Counted from the stretch's first letter, positions 28,043 to 37,299 are shown. The stretch is DNA of 64,000 nucleotides from Streptomyces ficellus (GCF_009739905.1 NZ_CP034279.1:3782001-3846000), one strand, 5' to 3'. The notes: generated from the sequence alone by a model not told the origin. Made by a program: numbers and translations.

Positions 28043-28581
28043 GACGACGATCCTGAACGGGTCCTCGGGGCTCGGGTCTGGATCCGGCGGGCGATGTGCC
28101 GCATGATCTCGCTCCGGGGCCCTTCGGCCCTACCGGGGGTCCTTGGTCCCGATCCGGGCCTTTGTGTCAAGCGTGACGGACAGCACTAACCCGGCTCTTG
28201 CGCCCATCGCCCAACCTCATGCCAAAATAGGACAAGGAGTCCGGGGAGGGCTCCTTCCGTCCAAGTATGGGCGGAAGGCTCAGCATTGCACGCTATGGGG
28301 GGTCTGGTGGCTCCTGATCGCTCTGTGACTGATCGTCACTGTGACGTGACTGTCCGCTATGGCATGGTCCATCGGCTTCCGCCGCTGATGGACACCTGAG
28401 AGGGCAATTCCATCGGTTTGGCCGAACGTGGCTGGACAGATGGTGTAGTTGTAGTGCCGAGGACAAGCCGTTCGTCCTATAACCGACTCGGCTCGCGTCC
28501 GCCATTTCGGGCAACGCGGGTCAAGGTGCAGAATTTAGAGGAAAGAACCGAGAAGGTTCGGTTCTCCCGAGGAGGCCGCTC
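28043..28581 (+). promoter_or_regulatory. Long gap upstream of bldC
   Basis: More than 500 bases without a convincing gene, AT-richer than the flanks, as for other developmental genes with long regulatory regions. It contains small hairpins (AAGGAG...CTCCTT near 28235-28258 and CCTTCCG...CGGAAGG near 28253-28278) and, at 28544-28565, an 8-bp stem described separately. Promoters cannot be placed with confidence. Confidence 0.5.
28544..28565 (+). promoter_or_regulatory. Hairpin in the bldC leader
   Basis: AGAACCGA-GAAGGT-TCGGTTCT forms an exact 8-bp stem ending four bases before the GAGGAGG ribosome binding site of bldC. It could modulate translation, or be a protein-binding dyad in DNA. Confidence 0.5.
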
Positions 28582-28788
28582 ATGACCGCTCGCACCCCTG
28601 ATGCCGAGCCGCTGCTGACCCCCGCTGAGGTTGCCACGATGTTCCGCGTGGACCCGAAGACGGTGACCCGCTGGGCAAAGGCGGGCAAGCTCACGTCCAT
28701 CCGCACCCTTGGTGGACACCGCCGGTACCGCGAGGCAGAGGTCCGCGCACTGCTCGCGGGTATCCCGCAGCAGCGCAGCGAGGCCTGA
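28582..28788 (+). CDS. bldC: Developmental regulator BldC
   Basis: A 68-residue MerR-like DNA-binding protein that controls the onset of development in Streptomyces. Almost the whole protein is the winged helix: LLTPAEVATMFRVDPKTVTRWA (helix-turn-helix), then a KAGKLTSIRTLGGHRRYRE wing. There is no effector or coiled-coil domain, in keeping with its known head-to-tail oligomeric binding to direct repeats. A GAGGAGG ribosome binding site precedes the ATG and a textbook terminator follows. Confidence 0.97.
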   Translation: MTARTPDAEPLLTPAEVATMFRVDPKTVTRWAKAGKLTSIRTLGGHRRYREAEVRALLAGIPQQRSEA

Positions 28789-28884
28789 ACACCCTGATTG
28801 ACCGGGCATTTCCGGGTCCCCCAACCCGGTTCGCCCACCCCTAGCTCCACCGACGAGGCCCGCCCCAACGGGCCCCACGTCATC

Positions 28885-28925
28885 GATCGCGCTGGACTCC
28901 GCCGGGTCCAGCGCGATCTCTTTTT
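28885..28925 (+). terminator. Intrinsic terminator downstream of bldC
   Basis: A perfect 13-bp stem (GATCGCGCTGGAC and complement) followed by TCTTTTT, the most classical terminator in the window. Confidence 0.93.
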
Positions 28926-29097
28926 GTGCCCCGGCGACCCCTCTGCGGGCCCCCGGGGCCGCCCGGTGCCGGCCCGCCGCGATGCCCGGCGCAGCACTTC
29001 GGGAGAAGTGCAATTGCACATATTAAATCGGGTCGTTGTAGGGCGGGTGTAAGTTGAGGGGTTTTCAAAACTCATTTAGTGACTCGCGTCACACCCG

Positions 29098-29313
29098 TCA
29101 CGCGTCGTCCTGAGGGCCCGCCGGCTCCTCCTCGGCCGCCTGCTCGACGCCCTCCCGCTCCTCCTCGACCGCGTCCGGGTACTCCATGGCCAGTCTCAGG
29201 AGCCGGTGGCAGATGGGGCAGTGGCGGGTGATGTGGCGGTAGCCGGACGCGGCCGCCAGATGGGCGCGGAGCAGTGCGCGTGTCTCGTGCCTGGCTGTGG
29301 ATGCCGCCGCCAT
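29098..29313 (-). CDS. Small conserved protein (DUF6274-like)
   Basis: 71 residues from the ATG, chosen over a GTG nine bases upstream because a GGAGG site is correctly spaced from it. The protein has a helical start (RHETRALLRAHLAAASGYRHI), a CPIC pair that may bind zinc, then an acidic tail. It matches my memory of a DUF6274 protein found after bldC in Streptomyces. Function unknown. Confidence 0.65.
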   Translation of the reverse strand: MAAASTARHETRALLRAHLAAASGYRHITRHCPICHRLLRLAMEYPDAVEEEREGVEQAAEEEPAGPQDDA

Positions 29314-29392
29314 GCGCGTCACCTCCGGTGAAGGGCCCCCGATTCCCTGATGCTTGGGTACCGGTGGCAGATGACCGCGTCAAGGCGCACGA

Positions 29393-29431
29393 CAGAAGGG
29401 CCCGCATCCCTGGGGGATACGGGCCCTTCTG
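29393..29431 (-). terminator. Terminator of the tRNA-Asp gene
   Basis: CAGAAGGGCCCG pairs with CGGGCCCTTCTG, extended by an inner ATCCC/GGGAT pairing. It lies 13 bases beyond the 3' end of the leftward tRNA-Asp. Confidence 0.8.
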
Positions 29432-29443
29432 TTCCTACTGCTG

Positions 29444-29517
29444 CGATCCTGACGGGACTTGAACCCGCGACCTCCACCTTGACAGGGTGGCGAGCTAACC
29501 AACTGCTCCACAGGACC
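29444..29517 (-). tRNA. tRNA-Asp(GTC)
   Basis: Minus-strand cloverleaf, acceptor GGTCCTG, anticodon GTC in a CTGTCAA loop, discriminator G. A close relative lies at the right flank of the integrative element. Confidence 0.94.
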
Positions 29518-29604
29518 TTGATTCGCGGCCGCCTGCGCGGCTGCGAATCAAACTGTACAGCAGGTCAGAGGGTGCGGTCGACCTCACCCAAGGCGACGGC
29601 GCCA

Positions 29605-32600
29605 TCACGGTGCCGCGGCGTCGATCGCCTTCACGATCCGCTTGTCGGAGACCGGGTACGCCGTGCCCAGCGCGTGGGCGAAGTAGCTGACCCGCAGCTC
29701 CTCGATCATCCAGCGGATGTCCAGGACCTCCTGCGGCACCGGCCGGCCCTTCGGCAGCTGCTCCAGCAGCCAGGCGTACTCGTCCTGCATCTCGTGGACC
29801 TTCTCCATGCGCGTGGTGTCGCGCTGGACGGACGTCGGCATCTGCTGGAGCCGGCGGTCCACCGCCACCAGGTAGCGCATCAGGTCCGGCAGCCGGCGCA
29901 GACCGGTCCGGGTCACGAAGCCGGGCGGCACGAGCGCCGCCAGCTGCTCGCGCACGTCCGCCACGTTGTTCACCAGCACCAGGCTGTTCGTGGCCTTCAG
30001 GCGGCGCTCACAGGCCTGCCAGGCGGCGAGGACCTGCTGCACCTGGTCCACCGTGCGGATCGTCAGCTCCACCAGGTCGGCCCGCACCTTGTCGAACAGC
30101 TTGCGGAACGATTCCTCGTCCCACGCCGGGCCGCCGTGGTCGGCGATCAGCCGGTCGGCGGCGGCGGTGGCGCAGTCGTCGAACAGGGCCTGCACCGAGC
30201 CGTGCGGGTTGCGGGACAGGGCGAGCTTCTGCTGGTTCGTCAGCCTGTCGGACGCGAACTTCGCCGGGTTCACCGGAATGTTCAGCATGATCAGCTTGCG
30301 GGTGCCGCGCCACATCGCCTGCGCCTGCTCGGCCTGGGTGTCGAAGAGCCGTACGGAGACGGTGTCGCCAGCGTCCACCAGCGCCGGGTACGCCTTGACG
30401 GGCTGGCCCGCCCGCCGCGTCTCGAACACCTTCGTCAGGGTGCCGATCGTCCAGTCCGTCAGCCCCGTCCGCTCCAGGGCCTGTCCGGAGCCCGAGGGGC
30501 CCGCCGTGGCGGCCTGGGCCGCCTTGGACAGCGCCTGCCGGGCCTTGGGGCGCAGGCGGAGCTTGAGGGCCTCCAGGTCCTTGTCCTCGGCGAGCTTGCG
30601 GCGCCGCTCGTCGACGATCCGGAAGGTGATCTTCAAGTGGTCGGGGATCCGGGACAGGTCGAAGTCGGCCGCGTCGACCGGGACGCCGACCATCCGCTGG
30701 AGCTCACGGGCGAGCGTCACCGTCAGCGGCTCCGGCGACGGCGCCGCGGCGGCCAGGAACCGCTGCGCGAAGTTCGGCGCCGGGACGTAGTGGCGGCGGA
30801 TCGGCTTCGGCAGGGAGCGGATCAGCTCCGTGACGACCTCTTCCCGCAGGCCCGGGATCTGCCAGTCGAAGCCCTCGTCCGTCACCTGGTTCAGCACCTG
30901 GAGCGGGATGTGGACGGTGACGCCGTCCGCGTCCGCACCCGGCTCGAACTGGTACGTCACCCGGAACTTCAGCGCGCCCTGCCGCCACGAGTCCGGGTAG
31001 TCGGCCTTGGTGACCGCGCCCGCCCTCTCGTTGATGAGCATCTCGCGCTCGAAGTCCAGCAGGTCCGGCTCGTCGCGCCGCTTGTGCTTCCACCACGAGT
31101 CGAAGTGCGCCCCGGACACCACGTGTTCGGGCACCCGCCGGTCGTAGAAATCGAACAGCGTCTCGTCGTCCACCAGGATGTCGCGGCGCCGCGCCCGGTG
31201 CTCCAGCTCCTCGACCTCGGTGAGCAGCTTGCGGTTGTCCGCGAAGAACTTGTGGTGCGTCCGCCAGTCGCCCTCCACCAGGGCGTTGCGGATGAAAAGC
31301 TCCCGGCTGACCTCCGGGTCGACGCGCCCGTAGTTGACCTTGCGCTGGGCGACGATCGGCACGCCGTACAGCGTGACCTTCTCGTACGCCATCACCGCCG
31401 CCTGGTCCTTCTCCCAGTGCGGCTCGCTGTACGTGCGCTTCAGCAGGTGCCCGGCGAGCGGCTCGATCCACTCGGGTTCGATCTTCGCGTTGACCCGGGC
31501 CCACAGGCGGGACGTCTCCACCAGCTCGGCCGACATGATGAACCGCGGCGGCTTCTTGAACAGCGCGGAACCCGGGAAGACGGCGAACTTGGCGTTGCGG
31601 GCGCCCAGGTACTCGTTCTTCGCGGTGTTCCTCCCGCCCTCCCCGCCGGAGTCCTTCACGTCCTTCATCCCGATGTGGGACAGCAGGCCCGCGAGCAGCG
31701 AGACGTGGACGCGGTCGTCGGGGGCGTCCTCGTCGTTGAGGTGGATCCCCATCTGCTTGGCGACCGTGCGCAGCTGCGTATAGATGTCCTGCCATTCGCG
31801 AATGCGCAGGAAGTTGAGGTACTCCGCCTTGCACATCCGGCGGAAGCTGGACGAGCCGCGCTCCTTCTGCTGCTCGCGCAGATAGCGCCACAGGTTGAGG
31901 AGGGTGAGGAAGTCGGACGTCTCGTCCTTGAAGCGGGCGTGCTGCTGGTCGGCCTGCGCCTGCTTCTCGGCGGGGCGCTCGCGCGGGTCCTGGATCGACA
32001 GCGCCGCCGCGATCACCATGACCTCGCGCACGCAGCCGTTCTTGTCGGCCTCCAGGACCATGCGGGCCAGCCGCGGGTCCACCGGCAGCTGGGCCAGCTT
32101 GCGGCCCGCCTCGGTGAGGCGTTTCTTCGGGTCCTTCTGCGCCGGGTCGATGGCGCCCAGCTCCTGGAGGAGCTGCACGCCGTCGCGGATGTTGCGGTGG
32201 TCCGGCGGGTCGATGAAGGGGAACTTCTCGATGTCGCCCAGCCCGGCCGCCGTCATCTGGAGGATGACCGACGCCAGGTTCGTCCGGAGGATCTCGGCGT
32301 CCGTGAACTCGGGGCGGGCGAGGAAGTCGTCCTCGTCGTACAGCCGGATGCAGATGCCGTCCGACGTACGGCCGCAGCGGCCCTTGCGCTGGTTGGCGCT
32401 GGCCTGGCTGATCGGCTCGATCGGCAGGCGCTGCACCTTGGTGCGGTGGCTGTAGCGGGAGATGCGGGCGGTGCCCGGGTCGATCACGTACTTGATGCCG
32501 GGGACCGTCAGGGACGTCTCGGCGACGTTCGTGGCGAGGACGATCCTGCGGCCCGAGTGCGCCTGGAAGACCCGGTGCTGCTCGGCGTGCGAGAGACGGG

Positions 32601-33567
32601 CGTAGAGGGGGAGCACCTCGGTGTTCCGCAGCTTCTTCTTCACCAGCGCGTCCGCCGTGTCGCGGATCTCCCGCTCGCCGGAGAGGAAGACCAGGATGTC
32701 ACCCGGCCCCTCGGCCTGGAGCTCGTCCACCGCGTCGCAGATCGCGGTGATCTGGTCGCGGTCGGACTCCTCGGACTCCTCCTCCAGGAGCGGGCGGTAA
32801 CGGACCTCGACCGGGTACGTACGGCCCGAGACCTCGACGATCGGCGCGTCGCCGAAGTGGCGGGAGAAGCGCTCCGGGTCGATGGTGGCGGAGGTGATCA
32901 CGACCTTGAGGTCGGGGCGCCTGGGCAGCAGCTGCGCGAGGTAGCCGAGGAGGAAGTCGATGTTGAGGCTGCGCTCGTGGGCCTCGTCGATGATGATCGT
33001 GTCGTAGGCGCGCAGCTCGCGGTCGGTCTGGATCTCGGCGAGCAGGATGCCGTCCGTCATCAGCTTGACGAAGGTCGCCTCCGGGTTCACCTGGTCGGTG
33101 AACCGCACCTTCCAGCCGACGGCCTCCCCGAGCGGCGTCCTCAACTCCTCCGCGACCCGCTCGGCGACCGTGCGGGCGGCGATCCGCCTCGGCTGCGTAT
33201 GGCCGATCATGCCGCGGACGCCGCGTCCCAGCTCCAGGCAGATCTTGGGGATCTGGGTCGTCTTGCCGGACCCGGTCTCACCCGCGACGATCACGACCTG
33301 GTGGTCGCGTATCGCCTCCAGGATGTCGTCCTTCTTCTGGCTGACCGGCAACTGCTCGGGATACGTGATGTCCGGCAGCCGCGCCGCGCGCTCGGCGGTC
33401 CTGGCGGCGGCCTTCCCGGCCTCGGCGGCGATCTCGTCCAGCACGGCCTGCCGGGCCTCGGGCTTGCGGATGCGGCGGGCGCCTTCGAGACGGCGGCCGA
33501 GCCGCTGCGCGTCGCGCAGCGAGACCTCGGCCAGCAGGGTCTGGAGGTCGGCGAAGGAAGTAGACAT
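29605..33567 (-). CDS. hrpA: ATP-dependent RNA helicase HrpA
   Basis: A 1320-residue DEAH-box RNA helicase, the full length for bacterial HrpA. Walker A GETGSGKTTQ begins at residue 96 and the DEAHERS box at 194. Next come SATIDPERF, the helicase C-terminal domain with NVAETSLTVPGI and GRCGRTSDG, then HA2, OB and a long bacterial C-terminal extension. HrpA acts on structured mRNA and, in E. coli, on collided ribosomes. It is a single gene; several very long frames on the opposite strand are shadows of it. Confidence 0.96.
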   Translation of the reverse strand: MSTSFADLQTLLAEVSLRDAQRLGRRLEGARRIRKPEARQAVLDEIAAEAGKAAARTAERAARLPDITYPEQLPVSQKKDDILEAIRDHQVVIVAGETGSGKTTQIPKICLELGRGVRGMIGHTQPRRIAARTVAERVAEELRTPLGEAVGWKVRFTDQVNPEATFVKLMTDGILLAEIQTDRELRAYDTIIIDEAHERSLNIDFLLGYLAQLLPRRPDLKVVITSATIDPERFSRHFGDAPIVEVSGRTYPVEVRYRPLLEEESEESDRDQITAICDAVDELQAEGPGDILVFLSGEREIRDTADALVKKKLRNTEVLPLYARLSHAEQHRVFQAHSGRRIVLATNVAETSLTVPGIKYVIDPGTARISRYSHRTKVQRLPIEPISQASANQRKGRCGRTSDGICIRLYDEDDFLARPEFTDAEILRTNLASVILQMTAAGLGDIEKFPFIDPPDHRNIRDGVQLLQELGAIDPAQKDPKKRLTEAGRKLAQLPVDPRLARMVLEADKNGCVREVMVIAAALSIQDPRERPAEKQAQADQQHARFKDETSDFLTLLNLWRYLREQQKERGSSSFRRMCKAEYLNFLRIREWQDIYTQLRTVAKQMGIHLNDEDAPDDRVHVSLLAGLLSHIGMKDVKDSGGEGGRNTAKNEYLGARNAKFAVFPGSALFKKPPRFIMSAELVETSRLWARVNAKIEPEWIEPLAGHLLKRTYSEPHWEKDQAAVMAYEKVTLYGVPIVAQRKVNYGRVDPEVSRELFIRNALVEGDWRTHHKFFADNRKLLTEVEELEHRARRRDILVDDETLFDFYDRRVPEHVVSGAHFDSWWKHKRRDEPDLLDFEREMLINERAGAVTKADYPDSWRQGALKFRVTYQFEPGADADGVTVHIPLQVLNQVTDEGFDWQIPGLREEVVTELIRSLPKPIRRHYVPAPNFAQRFLAAAAPSPEPLTVTLARELQRMVGVPVDAADFDLSRIPDHLKITFRIVDERRRKLAEDKDLEALKLRLRPKARQALSKAAQAATAGPSGSGQALERTGLTDWTIGTLTKVFETRRAGQPVKAYPALVDAGDTVSVRLFDTQAEQAQAMWRGTRKLIMLNIPVNPAKFASDRLTNQQKLALSRNPHGSVQALFDDCATAAADRLIADHGGPAWDEESFRKLFDKVRADLVELTIRTVDQVQQVLAAWQACERRLKATNSLVLVNNVADVREQLAALVPPGFVTRTGLRRLPDLMRYLVAVDRRLQQMPTSVQRDTTRMEKVHEMQDEYAWLLEQLPKGRPVPQEVLDIRWMIEELRVSYFAHALGTAYPVSDKRIVKAIDAAAP

Positions 33568-33667
33568 ACCTGGTCCAGGATCTCACCCGCGGCGACGGAG
33601 TGGCGAACCGATTTCCCCGTACCATCGGGGGACCCCCCGCCCCCAGCTCCCGAGAGGCCGCCCGCAG

Positions 33668-34087
33668 ATGTCCCTCGCCCGCCCCGGCCGGTGGTGCCGC
33701 GCCGCGGCAGCCGTCCTCGTGCTGGTGGGCGCGCTGCTGGTGTGCGGACCCGGCTCCGGCGCGGCGTACGGCTCCGGTGCTGCGCACGGCTCCGGCGCGG
33801 CGTACGGCTCCGGGGTCGCCGTGACGCCCGGTGTGGCGGCCGCCGGCACCATCGCGCCCGCGCGCACGCCCGGGTGCGATCCGCTGGACGACGAGCGGGG
33901 CGGACTGACGCCCGCCGTGCCGCCGCGGCCGGGCACCCCGGGCGAGCTGCTGCCCGCCCCGCACGTCACCCGTGTGACGACCGGGGCCTGGGGCGCGGAC
34001 GGGACCGCCCCGGACGTCACGCCGGAGCGGGGGCCGCCGCTCCTCGCGGCGCCCTCACCACTGGACCTGTCGATCCTGCGCGTATAG
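33668..34087 (+). CDS. Small secreted protein of unknown function
   Basis: 139 residues with a Tat- or Sec-like signal (RPGRWCRAAAAVLVLVGALLV) and then a GSGAAYGSGAAHGSG repeat from a 15-bp DNA unit. The remainder is Pro/Gly-rich and contains one further Cys (TPGCDPL). It sits 55 bases before a DsbA-like gene in the same direction and may share its transcript. No family recognised. Confidence 0.55.
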   Translation: MSLARPGRWCRAAAAVLVLVGALLVCGPGSGAAYGSGAAHGSGAAYGSGVAVTPGVAAAGTIAPARTPGCDPLDDERGGLTPAVPPRPGTPGELLPAPHVTRVTTGAWGADGTAPDVTPERGPPLLAAPSPLDLSILRV

Positions 34088-34142
34088 CCGGAGCGCCGTA
34101 CCCGCGCCACCGGTCCGTTTCCCCGCGTTCAGGAGTCCCACC

Positions 34143-34886
34143 ATGCCCAAGTCCACGTCCACGTCCCCCTCCGGGTCCGCGTCCAAGCCGTACGTCATCG
34201 TCGCGGGGGTCCTCGCCGCGGCCGCGCTGCTCGGCGCCGTCTCGTACACCGCCACCAAGCCCGACGGGCCCTCCGCCGGCCCGTCCGCCGTCGCCGAGGC
34301 GTCCGCCGAGCCGCAGGCCGGCGTCCACCCCGAGCTGGAGAAGTACGCCCGCCGGGACGCGAAGGACCCCCTCGCCGTGGGGCGGGCCGACGCCCCCGTC
34401 GTCATGATCGAATACGCCGACTTCAAGTGCGGCTACTGCGGGAAGTTCGCCCGCGAGACCGAGCCCGCGCTGATCGAGAAGTACGTCGGCGAGGGCACCC
34501 TGCGGATCGAGTGGCGCAACTTCCCCATCTTCGGCGAGGAGTCCGAGCGCGCGGCCCGCGCCGCCTGGGCGGCCGGACGCCAGGGACGGTTCTGGCAGTT
34601 CCACAAGGCCGCCTACGCCGAGGGCGCCAAGGAGCAGGGCTTCGGTGAGGACCGCGTGCTGGCGCTGGCGCGCGAGGCGGGCGTCGCCGACCTCGACCGC
34701 TTCGGCCGCGACCTCGACAGCGAGGCGGCGAAGCAGGCGGTCGGCAAGGACCAGGAGCAGGCGTACGCGCTCGGCGCCACCTCCACCCCGTCGTTCCTCG
34801 TCAACGGCCGGCCCATCGCGGGCGCACAGCCCATGGAGACGTTCACGGACGCGATCGACGCCGCGAAGCGGGAGGCCGGGCGGTGA
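34143..34886 (+). CDS. Membrane-anchored DsbA-like thiol oxidoreductase
   Basis: A 247-residue extracytoplasmic disulfide protein. A single N-terminal transmembrane segment (about 17-34) is followed by a linker and a thioredoxin/DsbA fold with the active site FKCGYCGKF (Cys96, Cys99) and a cis-Pro loop ATSTPSF. It either forms or isomerises disulfides in secreted proteins. The stop overlaps the CcdA-like gene by four bases (GTGA). Electron supply or removal by that membrane partner is the natural inference. Confidence 0.9.
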   Translation: MPKSTSTSPSGSASKPYVIVAGVLAAAALLGAVSYTATKPDGPSAGPSAVAEASAEPQAGVHPELEKYARRDAKDPLAVGRADAPVVMIEYADFKCGYCGKFARETEPALIEKYVGEGTLRIEWRNFPIFGEESERAARAAWAAGRQGRFWQFHKAAYAEGAKEQGFGEDRVLALAREAGVADLDRFGRDLDSEAAKQAVGKDQEQAYALGATSTPSFLVNGRPIAGAQPMETFTDAIDAAKREAGR

Positions 34887-35707
34887 CCGACATCGGCTAC
34901 CTGGCCGCGTTCCTCGGGGGCCTGCTCGCCCTGCTGAGCCCGTGCAGCGCCCTGCTCCTCCCGGCGTTCTTCGCGTACTCCATCGACACCCCGGCCCGGC
35001 TGCTCGCCCGTACCGGCATCTTCTACGCCGGGCTCGCCACCACCCTCGTCCCGCTGGGCGCGGCCGGGTCGCTGGCGGGCCGGTTCTTCTACGGCCACCG
35101 CGACCTGCTGGTCGCGGTCGGCGGCTGGACGATCGTCGCGCTGGGCGTCGCGCAGATCCTGGGCCTGGGGTTCGCCCCGCGCCGGATCGCCGAGGCGAGC
35201 GGCCGCATCCGCCCGGTCTCGGCGCTCTCCGTGTACGCCCTGGGCCTCGTCTACGGCCTGGCCGGGTTCTGCGCGGGCCCCATCCTCGGCAGCGTCCTGA
35301 CGGTGGCGGCGCTCAGCGGCAGCCCGGCGTACGGCGGCCTGCTGCTCGCGGTGTACGCCCTCGGCATGGCCGTTCCGCTGTTCGTGCTGGCCCTGCTCTG
35401 GGAGCGCTACGACCTGGGGCGGCGCGGCTGGCTCCGGGGCCGCGCGCTGAAGGTGGGCCGCTTCCGGCTGCACACCACGTCACTGCTGTCGGGCCTGTTC
35501 TTCATCACGCTCGGCGCGCTGTTCCTCGCCTTCGACGGCACGACCGCCCTGCCCGGCCTGCTGTCGGTCGACGACTCGTACGCGGTCGAGGAATGGGCCT
35601 CCACCCTCGGCCGCGCGGTCCCGGACTGGGCCCTGCTCGTCGCGGTCGTCGCGGTGGTCGCCATCACCCTCGGCGTCCGCGGCTGGCGCGGCCGCGAGCG
35701 CACCTGA
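34883..35707 (+). CDS. CcdA/DsbD-type transmembrane thiol transporter
   Basis: 274 residues and about six hydrophobic segments, as in CcdA. The two signature cysteines are in SPCSALLLPAFFAY and GFCAGPILGSVL, one in each half of the bundle. It passes reducing equivalents across the membrane to a partner, here most likely the coupled DsbA-like protein. No cytochrome c maturation genes are adjacent. A strong terminator follows within 70 bases. Confidence 0.9.
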   Translation: MTDIGYLAAFLGGLLALLSPCSALLLPAFFAYSIDTPARLLARTGIFYAGLATTLVPLGAAGSLAGRFFYGHRDLLVAVGGWTIVALGVAQILGLGFAPRRIAEASGRIRPVSALSVYALGLVYGLAGFCAGPILGSVLTVAALSGSPAYGGLLLAVYALGMAVPLFVLALLWERYDLGRRGWLRGRALKVGRFRLHTTSLLSGLFFITLGALFLAFDGTTALPGLLSVDDSYAVEEWASTLGRAVPDWALLVAVVAVVAITLGVRGWRGRERT

Positions 35708-35774
35708 CGGGGGCGGGGGCGGGGGGCTGGGGGCGCCTCCCGGCCCCGCCCGGGCGCTCTGGTGCCGACGTACG

Positions 35775-35808
35775 ACGAAGGCCCCGACCTGGGGGTCGGG
35801 GCCTTCGT
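35775..35808. terminator. 15-bp stem terminator at the left border of the element
   Basis: ACGAAGGCCCCGACC and its complement enclose a short loop. It ends the redox operon and lies immediately outside attL. Confidence 0.85.
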
Positions 35809-35811
35809 GGT

Positions 35812-35857
35812 GGTGGCTGGGGCCGGGGTCGAACCGGCGACCTTCCGCTTTTCAGGC
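35812..35857 (+). repeat. attL: 46-bp tRNA-Phe 3' fragment
   Basis: Identical base for base to the right copy, from the T-arm side of tRNA-Phe to the anticodon stem, then diverging abruptly at both ends. The base just outside makes an encoded CCA here, which the right copy lacks, so this is the original chromosomal 3' end displaced by integration. It is not a functional tRNA gene. Confidence 0.95.
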
Positions 35858-35929
35858 CGTGTCTGGCGACGTAGAAGGCGCAGTTTGCAGGGCGCCTCGG
35901 GCCTGTGATGGTTGCGTTTGTGCGCTGCT

Positions 35930-35950
35930 GTTGGCGTACGGGTTGGCGTA
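35930..35950 (+). promoter_or_regulatory. Left pair of putative integrase arm sites
   Basis: Two copies of GTTGGCGTA, starts 12 bases apart, lie about 75 bases inside attL. The same arrangement is found at the right end. Such paired repeats are typical arm-type sites bound by the N-terminal domain of tyrosine integrases. Confidence 0.65.
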
Positions 35951-36084
35951 CGCCAAAAGGTCGGGGAGCCAAGCCCCGTACTTCTGATCCGTAGCTCTAG
36001 CGAGGTCGGTCAGCGACGGTCATACCGACGGCTACGCGACTTTGGAGGAGCGGTAGCTCGGCATGAAGGGCGAACGGACGGTGG

Positions 36085-36375
36085 CTATGCCGCGGCCGTG
36101 CCTTCGCATGCTCGACGGAAACGTACCGCCGTTCGACGAGCCTTCTCACCGACTCCAAAAAGAGCCATAGCCACACCGAGGTACACAGTCGCCATGGACC
36201 CGTCGTTCTCGGTGATCTTTTGCCAGAGTGCGTGGGACGCCAGCAGTCCCGCGGCGTACAGGAGAGCCACCCCCATATAGCACAAGCGGGACGCGATTTG
36301 GTCGTAACGAACCAATCTCGCTCGCTCAGTTGCTGAGAGATGACCCGAGGGGCCGGTCGGCGTACGATCGTCCAT
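36085..36375 (-). CDS. Small membrane protein, element-encoded
   Basis: 96 residues from an ATG behind a GGAG site. A hydrophilic start (DDRTPTGPSGHLSATERARL) is followed by two hydrophobic segments (about 31-50 and 61-77) and a basic tail, so both ends are probably cytoplasmic. No family recognised. It is the leftmost gene of the element and reads outward toward attL. A 13-bp inverted repeat lies in its upstream region. Confidence 0.6.
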   Translation of the reverse strand: MDDRTPTGPSGHLSATERARLVRYDQIASRLCYMGVALLYAAGLLASHALWQKITENDGSMATVYLGVAMALFGVGEKARRTAVRFRRACEGTAAA

Positions 36376-36415
36376 GTGAGCTCCGATGGGTCTCGACTGC
36401 ATAGGGGCTGAACAG

Positions 36416-36457
36416 ACCCAGGGAGTTGAACTAGTGGAATGGGACAACTCCCTGGGT
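36416..36457. repeat. 13-bp inverted repeat, 16-base loop
   Basis: ACCCAGGGAGTTG and its exact complement. It is 40-80 bases upstream of the small membrane-protein start, so it could be an operator or leader hairpin. The arms contain CAGGGAG, the heptamer also repeated in the gap after the translocase gene. Confidence 0.7.
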
Positions 36458-37204
36458 ACTCTCACCGCACGGGTGCAGGTGCAGCGCATCGGCGCGGCGT
36501 GCACTTCCTGGCGACCCCTCAAGTCTCCCTGGCGACATGTTTAACCACCCCAGCCGTTCACCCGGTCGGGTGGCATATTCGTCTGAGGTCTTCCCATCAC
36601 CTGAGCATCCAGCGATAATGTCCGATTCCCCACTTGCCGATACCGCTATGCAGGTAAAGGATCTCTTTTGTGGCTTTTAGGTGACCCAGGGATTGCCGCT
36701 TGGCTTGCCGAAAGGGTCCGCCGGTAGGCTCCGAGGTCGGCGGAGCGGGGAGGTGGCTAAGCCGTGGAGCCGACCGCCCCCACAGCGGGTTTCTCCGACC
36801 ATCAACCCGAGCTGCTAGGCGTGAGGCCGGCGGCCGGGCCGGAGCGGGGCGGAGACAGGAGCGTCGGCCCAGGTGACGGGCCGCGCCCACCGCGCTGTGC
36901 GCCGCGGGTGACTTGATGAAGTGGGGAAGGTTGTACCGCGCTCAGGTCAGTGACGATTTTCAAGAGCGCTACGCATGCCGACCATGCAGCGCACTGACCA
37001 GCACCGTGGCGCCTCGAAGGCCCCTGAGCCCTGCTCGTGGCCCATACATGGCCCATGGCGCGCTCCGCTCATATCTACGAGCGTCTCCTACTCGGCCGGG
37101 ACTGACCGTTGCTAGAACCCACACCTTTGCCTTCCCTAGCGTTGGGCGGCTGACGATGTGCACTGCCATTGGCGTGCTGGTTAGCGTAGTCGGCGACCCC
37201 CTGA

Positions 37205-37299
37205 AGTCGTTGATGGGTTACGGCCGCGGCGCCGATGAAGGCGGCTAGGTAGTACCCGAGGGGCTTGTCGTACCGGGTTGTGACAGCCCGACAACCGCT
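37205..37299 (-). pseudogene. Possible transposase C-terminal scrap (IS5-like)
   Basis: One minus-strand frame reads GCRAVTTRYDKPLGYYLAAF and a few residues more. This resembles the RAVATRYDK... end of IS5-family transposases in actinobacteria. No other part of a transposase and no inverted repeats are visible. Weak evidence. Confidence 0.35.

Noticed and set aside
28143..28328. Small open frame in the bldC upstream gap
   Set aside because: No ribosome binding site and no conserved-looking sequence; the gap is better read as regulatory.
29350..34407. A 1685-codon plus-strand frame opposite hrpA
   Set aside because: It is the complement of the helicase gene; GC-rich codon use opens such frames, and the translation is an Arg/Leu/Asp-rich jumble with no domain.
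35812..35857. A second tRNA-Phe gene at the left border
   Set aside because: Only the 3' half is present, with no D-arm or 5' acceptor strand; it is the displaced att copy.
36597..37248. Two small open frames (36597-36890 minus, 36913-37248 plus) as genes
   Set aside because: No ribosome binding site, atypical composition and no recognisable motif; treated as non-coding.
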